A stretch of DNA of 64,000 bases from Polynucleobacter sphagniphilus (GCF_001953355.1 NZ_MPIY01000017.1:62001-126000), one strand, 5' to 3'. Shown: positions 49,026 to 58,150, counted from the stretch's first letter. Notes: generated by a model from the sequence alone, not told the origin. Numbers and translations are program-made.

Positions 49026-49147
49026 GTTATTTTTCCAGAGCGAAAAAGATGTAAAGATACTAGCAAATGTAGACAAGAAGATCCAATGCAAAATAAAAGC
49101 TAGCCGAGGGTAGTTTTGGTATTTTTTGATGTCCCAACCCTAAAGCC

Positions 49148-50241
49148 TTATGACCAAAAACGCTTCATCTCTGGTAAGTCTTGCATTCCTCGCTCAAACC
49201 CATATTGAATGGCGGGCTCCATAATTGCAGGGTCTACAACGCTCAGTGTTTTTCTACCAGGAAGCATACCAACCACTACCAGCTTTGTTTTTGTTCCGCC
49301 CGCTTCCAAGTCTTTCACTTCCTGCAAAATCGTATTAGGTAAATGATTTAAACGTAGGCCAGCTTTTTCTTGCTCAATGGTATCTGCCAAAGCGATGACC
49401 AATGCCCTCTTGGATCCAGCCACAATATCGCAATGGGTTTCAGTTGAGCCAATACTGCCATCCATGCAGACGCGATCTTTAACCCAAGTAGGGCCAGTCA
49501 CACCAGGGGCGGATGCGCTTGCAGCACAAGCGGTTGTAACAGGAATACCAGCGTCAGGGGCGATCACTAAACGCTCAGCGGTGTAACAATCAATCGTGGT
49601 GATATACATCTTCGGAGGAATATTTTTCATATCGCCTAAGAAGACTTTCATATTCATTTCAAACTTATCTTCCGGGATAGATCTCGCCGCCATTGCGGCG
49701 TGTCCAATCGCCTGAATCGTAGCAGGACTGCCATCTTTGGCATCAATGCCCATCTTCATCACCCGCTCTTGGCTTGGTGAGAATTTTTTTGTAGGCACTA
49801 ACTTAGCCATTATTTTTGGATAGTCGGCCAGCAAGTTAAATTCTGCAGAAAATAGATCAAGACGGCCGCCCAATAAAGCTGAGCCCAATACCGCACCCGC
49901 AGATGTACCAACCACAATATCTGCTAAACGCAGGTCAATGCCATTCGTTAGCATCGCATGAAAGTAGCCCACTAAAAATGAGCTCATGTATTCAGAGCCC
50001 CCACCCAAAACAATAGCCCTATCTTTACCAATGCCCGGAGGATTTTGATAGGGAATGGGATGAGCCAAACCGTCATCCCAGTTGGCAGTAGATTCTTGAA
50101 TCTTCTTGGCTTCAAAAGCCTCAACCTCTGCAATCGCCTTGCTCGATGGACTTGAAGTTTTCGCCAATATTGGATTACTCGCAACAGCGGCAACCCCAAA
50201 GGTAGAAGTCTTAAGGAAATTACGACGAGATGATTAAGTCA
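49148..50241 (-). pseudogene. Patatin-like phospholipase paralogue with stop at codon 3
   Basis: The intact patatin frame (339 residues from TTG 50,167) has the GGGSEYM oxyanion region, GTSAGA nucleophile motif and DGS near residue 240. Upstream, the same frame continues a Tat signal (SSRRNFLKTS) back to ATG 50,241, but codon 3 is TAA (50,233-50,235), where the paralogue at 46,894 has CAA. The gene would thus lack its export signal or be silent. Translation from TTG 50,167 would give a cytoplasmic form. Confidence 0.8.
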
Positions 50242-50302
50242 TATTGAATCCGCTAATGATTTATGTAAATTCTATCTAAATATAACAATGATAAAAACCG
50301 GC

Positions 50303-50950
50303 TCAAGACTTTTGTTTTGAGAAAGAAAATATCCCAATCATTACCAAAGCCGCCAATACTTCAGCCGTTACAAAACCTAAGACATTGCTGGGAGCAATGC
50401 CCACAAAAGTATTTGTGAAACTTCTTGCCAAGGCAACAGCAGGATTGGCGAAGAAGGTAGATGAAGTAAACCAATAGCCTGCTGTTACTGTTAACGCAAC
50501 AAGCATTGGCACTCGATCTTTGACCTCTTTATCACCTATATGAATGACTGAAAGTAAAACGAGCGTTGACATGAATTCGCTTAACCAAATTCCTAATCCC
50601 GCTCTAACCTTAGTTGATTCTTGAATTATAGGTAAGCTAAACATGAGGTGTGTCAGCCATATTCCGCAGAGAGCCCCGGCAAATTGGCACAAGCAATAAC
50701 CCAACATCTTTTTCAAATCCAAATAACCCAACTTCCAAAACATCAAAGTGACTACGGGATTAAAGTGGGCACCAGAGATGGGTCCTAGCAATGTAATCAA
50801 AGCGTATAAACCTGCTCCTGTAGCAATGCTGTTTCCTAGTAACGCTATTGCGGCATTACCAGAGTCTAAGGTCTCACCCATAATTCCTGAGCCAGCAACG
50901 ATAGCCAATAGCATGGCGGTACCAATGAATTCGGATAGATAAGATTTCAT
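50303..50950 (-). CDS. Aquaporin/MIP family channel
   Basis: A 215-residue membrane protein with six hydrophobic helices and the two MIP boxes, seen as GAHFNPVVTL (NPV variant of NPA) and FANPAVALARSF. It passes water or small neutral solutes such as glycerol or arsenite. The start is placed at MKSYLSEFIGTAML; the open frame extends 33 codons upstream without a signal. No ars genes are nearby. Confidence 0.87.
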   Translation of the reverse strand: MKSYLSEFIGTAMLLAIVAGSGIMGETLDSGNAAIALLGNSIATGAGLYALITLLGPISGAHFNPVVTLMFWKLGYLDLKKMLGYCLCQFAGALCGIWLTHLMFSLPIIQESTKVRAGLGIWLSEFMSTLVLLSVIHIGDKEVKDRVPMLVALTVTAGYWFTSSTFFANPAVALARSFTNTFVGIAPSNVLGFVTAEVLAALVMIGIFSFSKQKS

Positions 50951-51105
50951 AGTCAGATCATAAAGCCCGAGTATGAAAAAACGCCCGCAGGATGTTTTGG
51001 TGTCTATTCCTGCCTGCACCCTATAGAAATTAACCCTAATACATATCACTATGACCCCTTAAAACAGGGTCATCGGTATAAACCAGTAGTGGAACCTCAT
51101 TTAAA

Positions 51106-51618
51106 TTGCGCTCTGCGGAATTAGTATGGGCTCTTAATTCAATATCCAGCGCCATTTTGGCTGGTCAACCAATGATTGGGCTGGATGAGCAAATGAAAGA
51201 TCGTATTAATGAATTTCTAGCCAATGGCTATCTAACCGCAACTTCCATTATTAAATTTGATTGCTTTAAGTCCTATGAAGAAACCACCACTTATCTTCAA
51301 GGTGTAAACAAAATTCGTTTTGGCTATCTTTACCACTACAGCTCCTTAACCTACGATGCCAATGCCGAAACGCCCAAGCAATCCGAAGATGGAAATTATT
51401 ACGATCTTCCAGAACCCTTAAAAGCTATCTGTGGCGATATTTGGAAAACAATTACAGAAATTAAAATAGGGGACTTTAAGCTGAAAGCGAAAGTGACCTC
51501 CCTGCTCAATGAAGATAGCAACTTAGAAATAGATAATTTTTTATTAACTGTTGGGTTTGAGCCAACCCATCAAAACATGATTTACAGCAACGGAGTTCAA
51601 GTAACAAAACTGTTTTGA
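51106..51618 (+). CDS. Hypothetical protein
   Basis: An open frame of up to 170 residues with no transmembrane segment or recognisable domain; composition is like a normal soluble protein (acidic, Tyr-rich middle). The start is uncertain: TTG 51,106 has no good ribosome site, and ATG 51,172 is the first in-frame ATG. It converges on the BLUF gene with 33 nt between stops. Confidence 0.45.
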   Translation: MRSAELVWALNSISSAILAGQPMIGLDEQMKDRINEFLANGYLTATSIIKFDCFKSYEETTTYLQGVNKIRFGYLYHYSSLTYDANAETPKQSEDGNYYDLPEPLKAICGDIWKTITEIKIGDFKLKAKVTSLLNEDSNLEIDNFLLTVGFEPTHQNMIYSNGVQVTKLF

Positions 51619-51651
51619 TAAGGCCATCTTATGTGGGGAGGGAAGTGACCC

Positions 51652-52047
51652 CTAAGCACCCCTCAAGGCTATCAGCAATGGATGGCCCATTGGAAACTCC
51701 ACGTCTTCAATAGCCGCAGTAACTTCAGGTAAGGTCTTGGCAACCTCTTCACTTCCCTGAAAAACCATTGTCCATTTACTAAAACTTCGTTCTCTGATAG
51801 ATTTTGCCTCTATTAGGCGAACATTTTTATGTCTGCTATCTTTTTGAATTTTTTGCCACAAGGCTTCGATATCTTTTTCAAGCCCCTCAATCACTTGACC
51901 AAATTGATTGTTCTCATAAATAAGCGCGCCAGTAATACCTAGCGCTTGATTCTTAGAATACGAGTGATATAGAAGCCTCATCAAGCCCAAAAAGGACATA
52001 TTTTGGGCTGGCTCACTCACATAAGTTAATTCGATTAGTTGAGACAT
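51652..52047 (-). CDS. BLUF-domain blue-light sensor (FAD-binding)
   Basis: A 131-residue single-domain protein matching BLUF. The flavin-contacting Tyr is in LIELTYVS, followed by the NQALGITGALIYENNQFGQVIEG strand with the key Gln. SKWTMVFQG contains the semi-conserved Trp/Met pair. It senses blue light through FAD and usually signals through a partner protein; no enzymatic output domain is fused. Such sensors fit a sun-lit freshwater lifestyle. Confidence 0.9.
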   Translation of the reverse strand: MSQLIELTYVSEPAQNMSFLGLMRLLYHSYSKNQALGITGALIYENNQFGQVIEGLEKDIEALWQKIQKDSRHKNVRLIEAKSIRERSFSKWTMVFQGSEEVAKTLPEVTAAIEDVEFPMGHPLLIALRGA

Positions 52048-52156
52048 TCACAAATACTAGAGAGCTCTAGGACTAATTACTCTAGGCGTTTACCCCATCA
52101 TGAAAAGATGAACCATCCCCAAACAAAATTACTCTTTTAGGGAGCAGAAGATGAAA

Positions 52157-52178
52157 AAACCACTTGAGAGTGGTTTTG
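52157..52178 (-). terminator. Intrinsic terminator after the binding-protein pseudogene
   Basis: AAAACCACT and AGTGGTTTT pair around TGAG; on the minus strand a T-run follows. Its tail sequence resembles those of the repeat units at 55-60 kb. Confidence 0.85.
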
Positions 52179-52267
52179 ATGTTTCTGCGAGTCCTTAAGC
52201 ACTTAGAGATATGTATTTCATAATGCCAAACGAGCTGAAGCCATACGCCTTAATAATGCGAAACTAG

Positions 52268-53048
52268 TTAATGCTTATTGGAGGCTGGCACCAAACCGGT
52301 CTCTTCAATCGCTTGGGCATTTTGGGGGGCACTTAAGAACATAAGTAAGGCCTGTGATTCTCTGGGAACTTTAGAGCTGGCAACAACAGCGCCAGAAAAC
52401 GTTGTGATTAGCTGAACCTCTTGTGGAATCAGCCCAATGATATCGATCCCCTTAACTGCTTTGGGCTCACTTCGCTGTTGACAGCCTATCTCCGCTTCTC
52501 CCTGCGCAACAATTTCACCAACTGGTGTAGCAGGAATTTGCCTGGCTTTTCCAGCCATTTGCTCTGTAATTCCAAGCTTATCCATCAACTCGTTTTTGAT
52601 GTATTCGCCGCTAGCGCTATCCGAATAAGCCACTGTTTTTGCATTGAGCAAAGCCGCTTTAAATTTAGCGACTGTACTGATATCTGGCTTAGCGGCCCCT
52701 TGCTTTACTGCACACGCAATTGGTGAATTTGCCAAAACAACTTTACTTCCTGGAATAAGCTTCCCTTGCGCCATTAGATCATCAAGCGAACTACCGACCA
52801 TAATTACCACATCAATTTGTTCGCCACGATCTAGGCGAACTGGAATAGCATTTTTAGTTATTCCCATTGAAGGGCCCCAACCTGAAATCAATTTGTTTCC
52901 TGTTTGCTTTTCAAATTCAGGAGCCAATTCTTTATAGGCCTGAGCAAAGCCCCCCCGAACTCACCACTTGAATTTCAGCTGCCGGCACTCCAGTAGCAGC
53001 AAGCAAAATAAATCCAATGCAAATATTTTTTATAAACAATAGTTTCAT
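52268..53048 (-). pseudogene. Periplasmic ModA-like substrate-binding protein, frameshifted in a G7 tract
   Basis: The long open part (219 residues) is a molybdate/anion-type binding protein. The signal peptide and first mature residues (MKLLFIKN up to EIQVVSSGG) are in another frame, starting at ATG 53,048. The two meet at a run of seven G on the minus strand (52,950-52,956). Six G would restore one 260-residue reading frame. This may be a pseudogene, a phase-variable gene or a sequencing error in a homopolymer. Confidence 0.8.
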
Positions 53049-53244
53049 TATGTCTCCATTTTTATTTTCTTAAGGATAAAGCTTTTAATGATTTATTAAC
53101 TTAACCCTCGGTTGTTTAACTGAATTTTATATTCTGCTAAGCTCAATCTAAAAAACAATTTCAACATCAATTTCTTTCATCATATATTGGCAGAATCTTT
53201 CGAGCTATTTTTTAATCCAAAGCTAGAAAATACAATAAAAATTG

Positions 53245-53297
53245 TCGGCAAGCTTGCCGATAGCTTTGCAACAGCTCAATAAAAGAGGTAAGCTGTT
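53245..53297. promoter_or_regulatory. Perfect palindrome and inverted repeat upstream of an exported hydrolase gene
   Basis: TCGGCAAGCTTGCCGA (53,245-53,260) is a perfect 16-bp palindrome. Ten nt further on, AACAGCT (53,270-53,276) is repeated inverted as AGCTGTT (53,291-53,297). Both lie 25-80 nt before the gene at 53,322 and may be operator sites or leader hairpins. The rest of 53,049-53,244 is A/T-rich without a gene. Confidence 0.4.
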
Positions 53298-53321
53298 CAA
53301 TCATTAATAGTCCTTATAGTC

Positions 53322-54902
53322 ATGGCCATCATTCATATAAAACGCATTGCTTTATTTCTCATCTCTATTTCACTCAGCTGTGTAGCACATGCTGAACTTA
53401 CACGCCTAGAAATTACGAGCATTGAGCCTTACGGAACATTTCTCAGTGGCAGCTATGTCATTCTTAAGGGAAGGGTTCATGGTGAACTATCGCCCAGCGA
53501 AAATATACCCGGGCTTAAGCAATTACAAACCAATAATTACGGAATGGTTGAATATTCTGCTAATGTTGTACTAATCATGCCCGATGAAAATGGTCACTCA
53601 AATGGTGGATTAATTATCGATATCCCCAACCGAGGCCGTGCTTATGCTCAAGCACTTTATAACGCACCCAGGGGATTACCTTTTCTCTCCGGAACATTTG
53701 CTCAGGGCACTGGATACTTGCAAGATGTTGGCTTTAGCACAGCCGAGATTTACTGGGAGCTAGGTCAAGGGGCTCAATTGCCATCATTCATCGATGCGCA
53801 GGGTGAAAAACAATATGTAGAAGGTGTCGGGTTTGCCATTGTTAGGGATGCAAGTAACTTTTTTGCGCACCGCGCGCATGACTCCGAAGGCAATCTCAAT
53901 CCGTTTGCTGGAAAAATTAGTCGCCTGCTGGCTAGTGGCAAATCTCAAACTGGTCGCTTTCTAAAAACGTTCTTGCTAAATGGCTTCAATATGGTTGGCC
54001 ACGAAAGAGTTTTTGATGGCATGCACATATTTGTTTCTGGCGCTGGACTATTGCCTATCCTACAAACCGGAGTGGGGCCAGAATCCAACGGCAACAATGC
54101 GCCAAGCTTCGCCAATCCCGAGATGAGAGGTGTCCACGAAGAAGTGCTGACGATCGCTGAGATCAATAAGCGAGTACAAGCTCGGGGTGAACTGCCGCCC
54201 AAGCTGATTCTTATTTCAAGCACTACAGATTACTACTCTCTTAGAGCCTCATTAGGACGCACTGGCGCAAGTGGCACTCATGACTTACCTTTGCCAGCCA
54301 ACGTCAGAATGTACGATATTGCAGGTGCTTCACACGTTCTGCTACCCATACAAAATGAAGATTGCAAAATACCTGTGGCCACACTAGATTGGACCCCCGT
54401 GTCGCGCGCCACCTTGGCACGCTTAGATCAGTGGGTCATTAACAATACGGCGCCACCACCAACAACCTTGCTTCAACTTCAACTCGCTCAAAACATGCCT
54501 GCTACCCTGAGGGCACCTAAACACTTAGCTAGCGCTGTCATACAAACTCCTCGACTCGATGCTGATGGCAATGCGATCGGCGGCGTGCGTCTGCCCGATC
54601 ATGCAGTCCCCTTAGGCACAAATGGAGGCCAAAATGAACCTCAAACTTTTACTTGCTCTCTTGCGGGCTCTTACATCGCCTTTGCCAAAACTAAAGCTGA
54701 GCGAGAGGCCGCGCACGATACCCGCCCATCTATTGAGGAGCGCTATAAAAACCAAGATGATTATGTCAATCAAGTCCGTAGTGCCTCGATTAAATTAATG
54801 CAGGCAGGCTTTTTATTACCCGATGACGCCGCCGTGATTATTGCAAACGCCGCAGCAAACCCAATTTTTGGGGAGGTTCAGAAAGATAAAAACCCGCGCT
54901 AA
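53322..54902 (+). CDS. Exported alpha/beta-hydrolase domain protein (Abhydrolase_10 type)
   Basis: A 526-residue protein with a signal peptide (cleavage after AHA, residue ~24). It contains the nucleophile-like ASGKSQTGRFLK and IIDIPNRGRAYAQALYN motifs of large secreted alpha/beta-hydrolase-domain proteins found in Burkholderiales. The C-terminal third includes GASHVLLP. The substrate is unknown; esters or steroid-like compounds are possible. It converges on the next hydrolase with 7 nt between stops. Confidence 0.8.
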   Translation: MAIIHIKRIALFLISISLSCVAHAELTRLEITSIEPYGTFLSGSYVILKGRVHGELSPSENIPGLKQLQTNNYGMVEYSANVVLIMPDENGHSNGGLIIDIPNRGRAYAQALYNAPRGLPFLSGTFAQGTGYLQDVGFSTAEIYWELGQGAQLPSFIDAQGEKQYVEGVGFAIVRDASNFFAHRAHDSEGNLNPFAGKISRLLASGKSQTGRFLKTFLLNGFNMVGHERVFDGMHIFVSGAGLLPILQTGVGPESNGNNAPSFANPEMRGVHEEVLTIAEINKRVQARGELPPKLILISSTTDYYSLRASLGRTGASGTHDLPLPANVRMYDIAGASHVLLPIQNEDCKIPVATLDWTPVSRATLARLDQWVINNTAPPPTTLLQLQLAQNMPATLRAPKHLASAVIQTPRLDADGNAIGGVRLPDHAVPLGTNGGQNEPQTFTCSLAGSYIAFAKTKAEREAAHDTRPSIEERYKNQDDYVNQVRSASIKLMQAGFLLPDDAAVIIANAAANPIFGEVQKDKNPR

Positions 54903-54909
54903 CTTAAAG

Positions 54910-55650
54910 CTATTCGTGCAAAATGAAATCTGCTGCATCCTTAATTAGCTCGGTTTCATTTTGATTAAAGCCATGGTGGGCTAGCGATAAGCACTCCTCG
55001 CCAGTGCTCATACCGCCATCAATCAAGATAAGTTGAGATCGCGAGTCTTTTGGCCTATCTTTGATGACTGCTTCAGATGCAGATTTGGGGGTGCTCGAAC
55101 ATCCATCATGGATGTGATGAATTGCCAGAACAGGCAATTTTCCATCCCCATCCATCGAGACCGTTCTATAGGTGCCAGCAATAATCACGCCGCTTATCAT
55201 CTGCTGCTGCTCCAATCCACTATTAGCAAATTCTGAAACACTTACGGTACCCATGCTATGGCCAAATAACCAAATGGGTATATTTAATTTTTCTTTGTAA
55301 TATTTAACGACATTTAAAATTCTTTGCCGATGATCTCGAGTCGACCTCGAATTATTTCTTCCATTACCTAATCCATATGGTGTGTCGACCAGTACGGCAT
55401 CGATTCCATATTGAGCCCATAGCTCAATAGACCTTACAAAAGTATGAGTATTGGTGGTTGATCCATCGTCTTGTAAGCGCAAAACACCGCTGCCGCCTGG
55501 AAAAAGGAGAACAACTGCTTGGGGATGTTTTGCTGCCAATAAAAATGTTCTAGTGGGAGCATCATTTTTATAAGAAACATCAAAAACTTGAGCTTTTGCC
55601 TGAATTGAAACTAGAGTACCAAGTAAGGTCAGCAAAACAAATATTTTCAT
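54910..55650 (-). CDS. Exported alpha/beta-hydrolase
   Basis: A 246-residue protein with a signal peptide (cleavage after AKA, residue ~20), the nucleophile elbow LFGHSMGTVS, an oxyanion-like LLFPGGSGVL, and a late His in AHHGFN. It acts outside the cytoplasm on an unknown ester or amide. It is the last gene before the repeat-bounded array, and repeat unit A begins just behind its start. Confidence 0.8.
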   Translation of the reverse strand: MKIFVLLTLLGTLVSIQAKAQVFDVSYKNDAPTRTFLLAAKHPQAVVLLFPGGSGVLRLQDDGSTTNTHTFVRSIELWAQYGIDAVLVDTPYGLGNGRNNSRSTRDHRQRILNVVKYYKEKLNIPIWLFGHSMGTVSVSEFANSGLEQQQMISGVIIAGTYRTVSMDGDGKLPVLAIHHIHDGCSSTPKSASEAVIKDRPKDSRSQLILIDGGMSTGEECLSLAHHGFNQNETELIKDAADFILHE

Positions 55651-55675
55651 GGAATAGTTTTACACCTAATCAAGT

Positions 55676-55745
55676 GCAAAATCCACCCGGGTTGGTTTTT
55701 GCACTTCTTGGCAGTCCGGGGCGGAATCGACCAGGGCTGAGGATA
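55676..55745 (-). repeat. Repeat unit A: tRNA-Phe 3'-end-like fragment with adjacent degenerate hairpin
   Basis: 55,706-55,745 reads on the minus strand as a copy of the 3' part of tRNA-Phe: ATCCTCAGCCCTGG-TCGATTCCGCCCC, then a diverged end where other units have GGGCCACCA. The T-loop lacks one T, as in units D and E. A decayed hairpin (55,681-55,695) follows in the minus-strand direction. It lies 7 nt after the sorB stop. Confidence 0.75.
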
Positions 55746-55752
55746 CCTAACC

Positions 55753-56064
55753 TTATTTTCTATTAGCTCCATAAGTCTTGTTGAGGTAATCCACAATGAT
55801 AGGAACCTCCTCATCAGTAATCGGCGCCTTAAAGACATTCTTCATCCTTAAAACTTGGGCATTCCAGTAACCAACTCCCGTATTAGGCGGCTGATATTCT
55901 GCGTAGTGAGCAGAGTGACAAGCAGAGCATTTTTGTAAGGTAAGCTGATAACCTGGCAAATCTGATGGTCTCCATAAAACAGTATCGGCTGGCAACTCAA
56001 TTGTTTTAGCTTGTGCCATTTGCGCCAAAGCAAGAGCAGATATAAGAAGAAGTAATTTTTTCAT
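55753..56064 (-). CDS. sorB: Cytochrome c subunit of sulfite dehydrogenase
   Basis: A 103-residue periplasmic c-type cytochrome: signal peptide ending at AQA (residue ~19), heme motif CSACH (CxxCH) and a later Met in VLRMKNVF that could ligate heme. It should take electrons from the molybdenum subunit encoded 10 nt upstream. The pair matches SorAB-type sulfite:cytochrome c oxidoreductases. Confidence 0.85.
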   Translation of the reverse strand: MKKLLLLISALALAQMAQAKTIELPADTVLWRPSDLPGYQLTLQKCSACHSAHYAEYQPPNTGVGYWNAQVLRMKNVFKAPITDEEVPIIVDYLNKTYGANRK

Positions 56065-56074
56065 ATTCTTCTCC

Positions 56075-57295
56075 TTAAACCGCAGTGACCTTGACGGTCT
56101 CCACGATATTTCGCATATAACCAGCAGGCATCCAAGTTGCGGTCATTGGCTGAACTTGACCGGCATGATTAAAGGCTCTAACCCTTAAGTCCAATGTGCC
56201 TTTTTGTTTTGGCGTAAATTCAACACGCCACTCTCTAAATGAGAAACGACCCAAGTCTTGACCCAATCTCGCCTCTGTCCAATTTTGTCCATTGTCCTGA
56301 GAGAATAAAACTTTCTTTATTCCATAGCCGGCATCAAAGGCAATGCCTCGAGCTTGAGTAGGCTTACCAACAGTCACAGCGCTATTGTCTGTGAAGTTCG
56401 TAATAAAAGAGCGAATCGTAAATTGATTAATTGGAATCGTTTTAGAAGGGGCCGTTCCAGGCGCAACGCAATTACAGTCGTTATCGGGAATGCGATAAGC
56501 GGGATTCATCCAATAGCCGTTGTATACATCATCAACCACTTTAATTTCGCTTAAGTGCTTGACCCAATAGGTTCCGTAGTAACCAGGCACAATTAATTTA
56601 ATTGGATAACCATTTAAGAAGGGAATGTCTGTTCCATTCATTTGGTAGGCAACCATGACATTGCCATCCATAGCATGGTCAATATCCAAACCTTTTACAA
56701 AATCAGAATCACTTGGCAATACTGGCTGATCCAATCCATCAAAGGTTACCTGCTTAGCGCCGCGACCGGGGTTAGCCGCTTTCAAAATATCTTTTAAGGC
56801 AACACCAACCCAAGCGGCATTACCCATAGCGCCATTACCCAATTGACCACCATTGACCCTAGGCTCAAATAAGCCACGACTGTTACCAGAGCATTGATTC
56901 ACCGCAACAATGCGCTGGGATGGGAAGTTTTTCTTTAAAGACTCTAGAGAAATCTCTAAAGGCTTTTCAACATTGCCGCCAACTTTTAACCGATAAGTAG
57001 TGGGATCAATCGATGTTGGAATGCCAGCCATGTGATAGCGCACAAAGAATTCATCATTTGGCGTAATGACATGATTGTCGTAATACTTAAAAGGTGTCTC
57101 TAATTGCGGTGGCCTAGAGGTCAGCACAATCATGGGCTTCTTTTCAGGAAAGGCCATGAGCTCACGCTCGCCATAGGCAATAGGTAAATTAGTACTCTCT
57201 GCTCCCAAAGCCCAGGATGGCAATAAAGAACTGGCTCCACCAGCCAATGCCGCAGTAATGACTTTACGTCTATTGGTAAAGTTCTCTGAATTCAT
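56075..57295 (-). CDS. sorA: Sulfite dehydrogenase, molybdopterin subunit
   Basis: A 406-residue protein with a Tat-type signal (NRRKVITAALAGGAS), the sulfite-oxidase fold with the molybdenum Cys in VNQCSGNSRG and the C-terminal dimerisation domain containing RGIAFDAGYGIKKV. It oxidises sulfite to sulfate in the periplasm. Start is placed at MNSENF; the frame is open 28 codons further. With sorB it fills the module between repeat units A and B. Confidence 0.88.
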   Translation of the reverse strand: MNSENFTNRRKVITAALAGGASSLLPSWALGAESTNLPIAYGERELMAFPEKKPMIVLTSRPPQLETPFKYYDNHVITPNDEFFVRYHMAGIPTSIDPTTYRLKVGGNVEKPLEISLESLKKNFPSQRIVAVNQCSGNSRGLFEPRVNGGQLGNGAMGNAAWVGVALKDILKAANPGRGAKQVTFDGLDQPVLPSDSDFVKGLDIDHAMDGNVMVAYQMNGTDIPFLNGYPIKLIVPGYYGTYWVKHLSEIKVVDDVYNGYWMNPAYRIPDNDCNCVAPGTAPSKTIPINQFTIRSFITNFTDNSAVTVGKPTQARGIAFDAGYGIKKVLFSQDNGQNWTEARLGQDLGRFSFREWRVEFTPKQKGTLDLRVRAFNHAGQVQPMTATWMPAGYMRNIVETVKVTAV

Positions 57296-57508
57296 GGATA
57301 TCTCCTCCACAGTATTTTTTAAGCTCATGTCAGCATAGCTACTTTTATAGAAGCATGCGTTAGTGATTACCCTCGGCACTAATTAAAAATATCGTTTTAA
57401 ACGACATTGACTGGCGCAGGGATGAATAATTGATTTGTCCTTTTAAAGGACGGTTCTAGATAGTGGTATCCGACTCAAATGGCGCCTAATCCTGCCAAGC
57501 CATAAAAG

Positions 57509-57578
57509 AAAATAGCCCAACAAGTGGGCTATTGAGATTCTTGGTGGCCCGGGGCGGAATCGAACCGGGGCCGAGGAT
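57509..57578 (-). repeat. Repeat unit B: terminator plus tRNA-Phe 3'-end fragment
   Basis: On the minus strand 57,542-57,566 is an exact match to GGTTCGATTCC followed by GCCCCGGGCCACCA, the T-loop, acceptor strand and CCA of betaproteobacterial tRNA-Phe as I recall it. It is preceded by a short hairpin (AGGAT, ATCCT). A terminator stem (AATAGCCC with GGGCTATT, 57,511-57,533) follows with a T-rich tail. The T-stem is mispaired (CCCGG opposite CCGCC), so it is not a working tRNA. 57,509-57,566 is identical to unit C. Confidence 0.88.
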
Positions 57579-57643
57579 GCTATATCCTGGTTTTACTTTT
57601 TTACTAGGCCTATATAGACTGGTATTTTATTAAGTGTAAAGCT

Positions 57644-58051
57644 ATGAAAATCGCCTATTCCAGTTCGACCAATATCTCTGCTGATCAAGCAATCGATTTA
57701 TACATCAGGTCGACACTTGGGGAAAGGCGCCCCATTCATAATCGCAAAGCATTTGAGAATATGTATAAGTATGCCAATCTGATTGTTTCAGCCTGGGATG
57801 GCGATAAGTTAGTAGGTATTGCTAGGTCATTAACTGATTTCTCATATGTTGCGTATCTATCTGATCTAGCTGTAGATGTTCAATATCAAAAGCAGGGCAT
57901 TGGAAAGCAATTGATTGAGAAAACTAAATCAGATCTCGAGCCAGAATGTATGTTGGTTTTACTGGCCGCCCCAAAGGCAAGAGAATACTATGGGCCCCTT
58001 GGTTTTGAACAACACCCAAGTGCCTGGATCCTGAAGAAGGGTGTGAAATAA
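57644..58051 (+). CDS. GNAT-family N-acetyltransferase
   Basis: A 135-residue acetyltransferase with the acetyl-CoA motif A seen as VQYQKQGIGKQLIEKT (Q-x-x-G-x-G) and the C-terminal AREYYGPLGFEQHP pattern. The substrate is unknown. It is the only plus-strand gene of the array and is flanked by the identical repeat units B and C, so it could be excised or duplicated as a unit. Confidence 0.9.
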   Translation: MKIAYSSSTNISADQAIDLYIRSTLGERRPIHNRKAFENMYKYANLIVSAWDGDKLVGIARSLTDFSYVAYLSDLAVDVQYQKQGIGKQLIEKTKSDLEPECMLVLLAAPKAREYYGPLGFEQHPSAWILKKGVK

Positions 58052-58120
58052 AAATAGCCCAACAAGTGGGCTATTGAGATTCTTGGTGGCCCGGGGCGGA
58101 ATCGAACCAGGGCCTAGGAT
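58051..58120 (-). repeat. Repeat unit C: terminator plus tRNA-Phe 3'-end fragment
   Basis: 58,051-58,108 is identical to 57,509-57,566 of unit B, including the AATAGCCC/GGGCTATT terminator and the full T-loop-to-CCA segment (58,084-58,108). Beyond the T-loop the sequence diverges (AGGGCCTAGGAT). It lies directly after the GNAT stop. Confidence 0.88.
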
Positions 58121-58150
58121 GTCAAACTCTACCCTAGACTAATACCTACT

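Noticed and set aside
57511..58075. Integron attC sites, because GCCCAAC occurs in the terminator stems of units B and C
   Set aside because: The partner core site GTTRRRY is not found at the other end, units D and E lack the motif, and no integron integrase is present; the stems are ordinary terminators.
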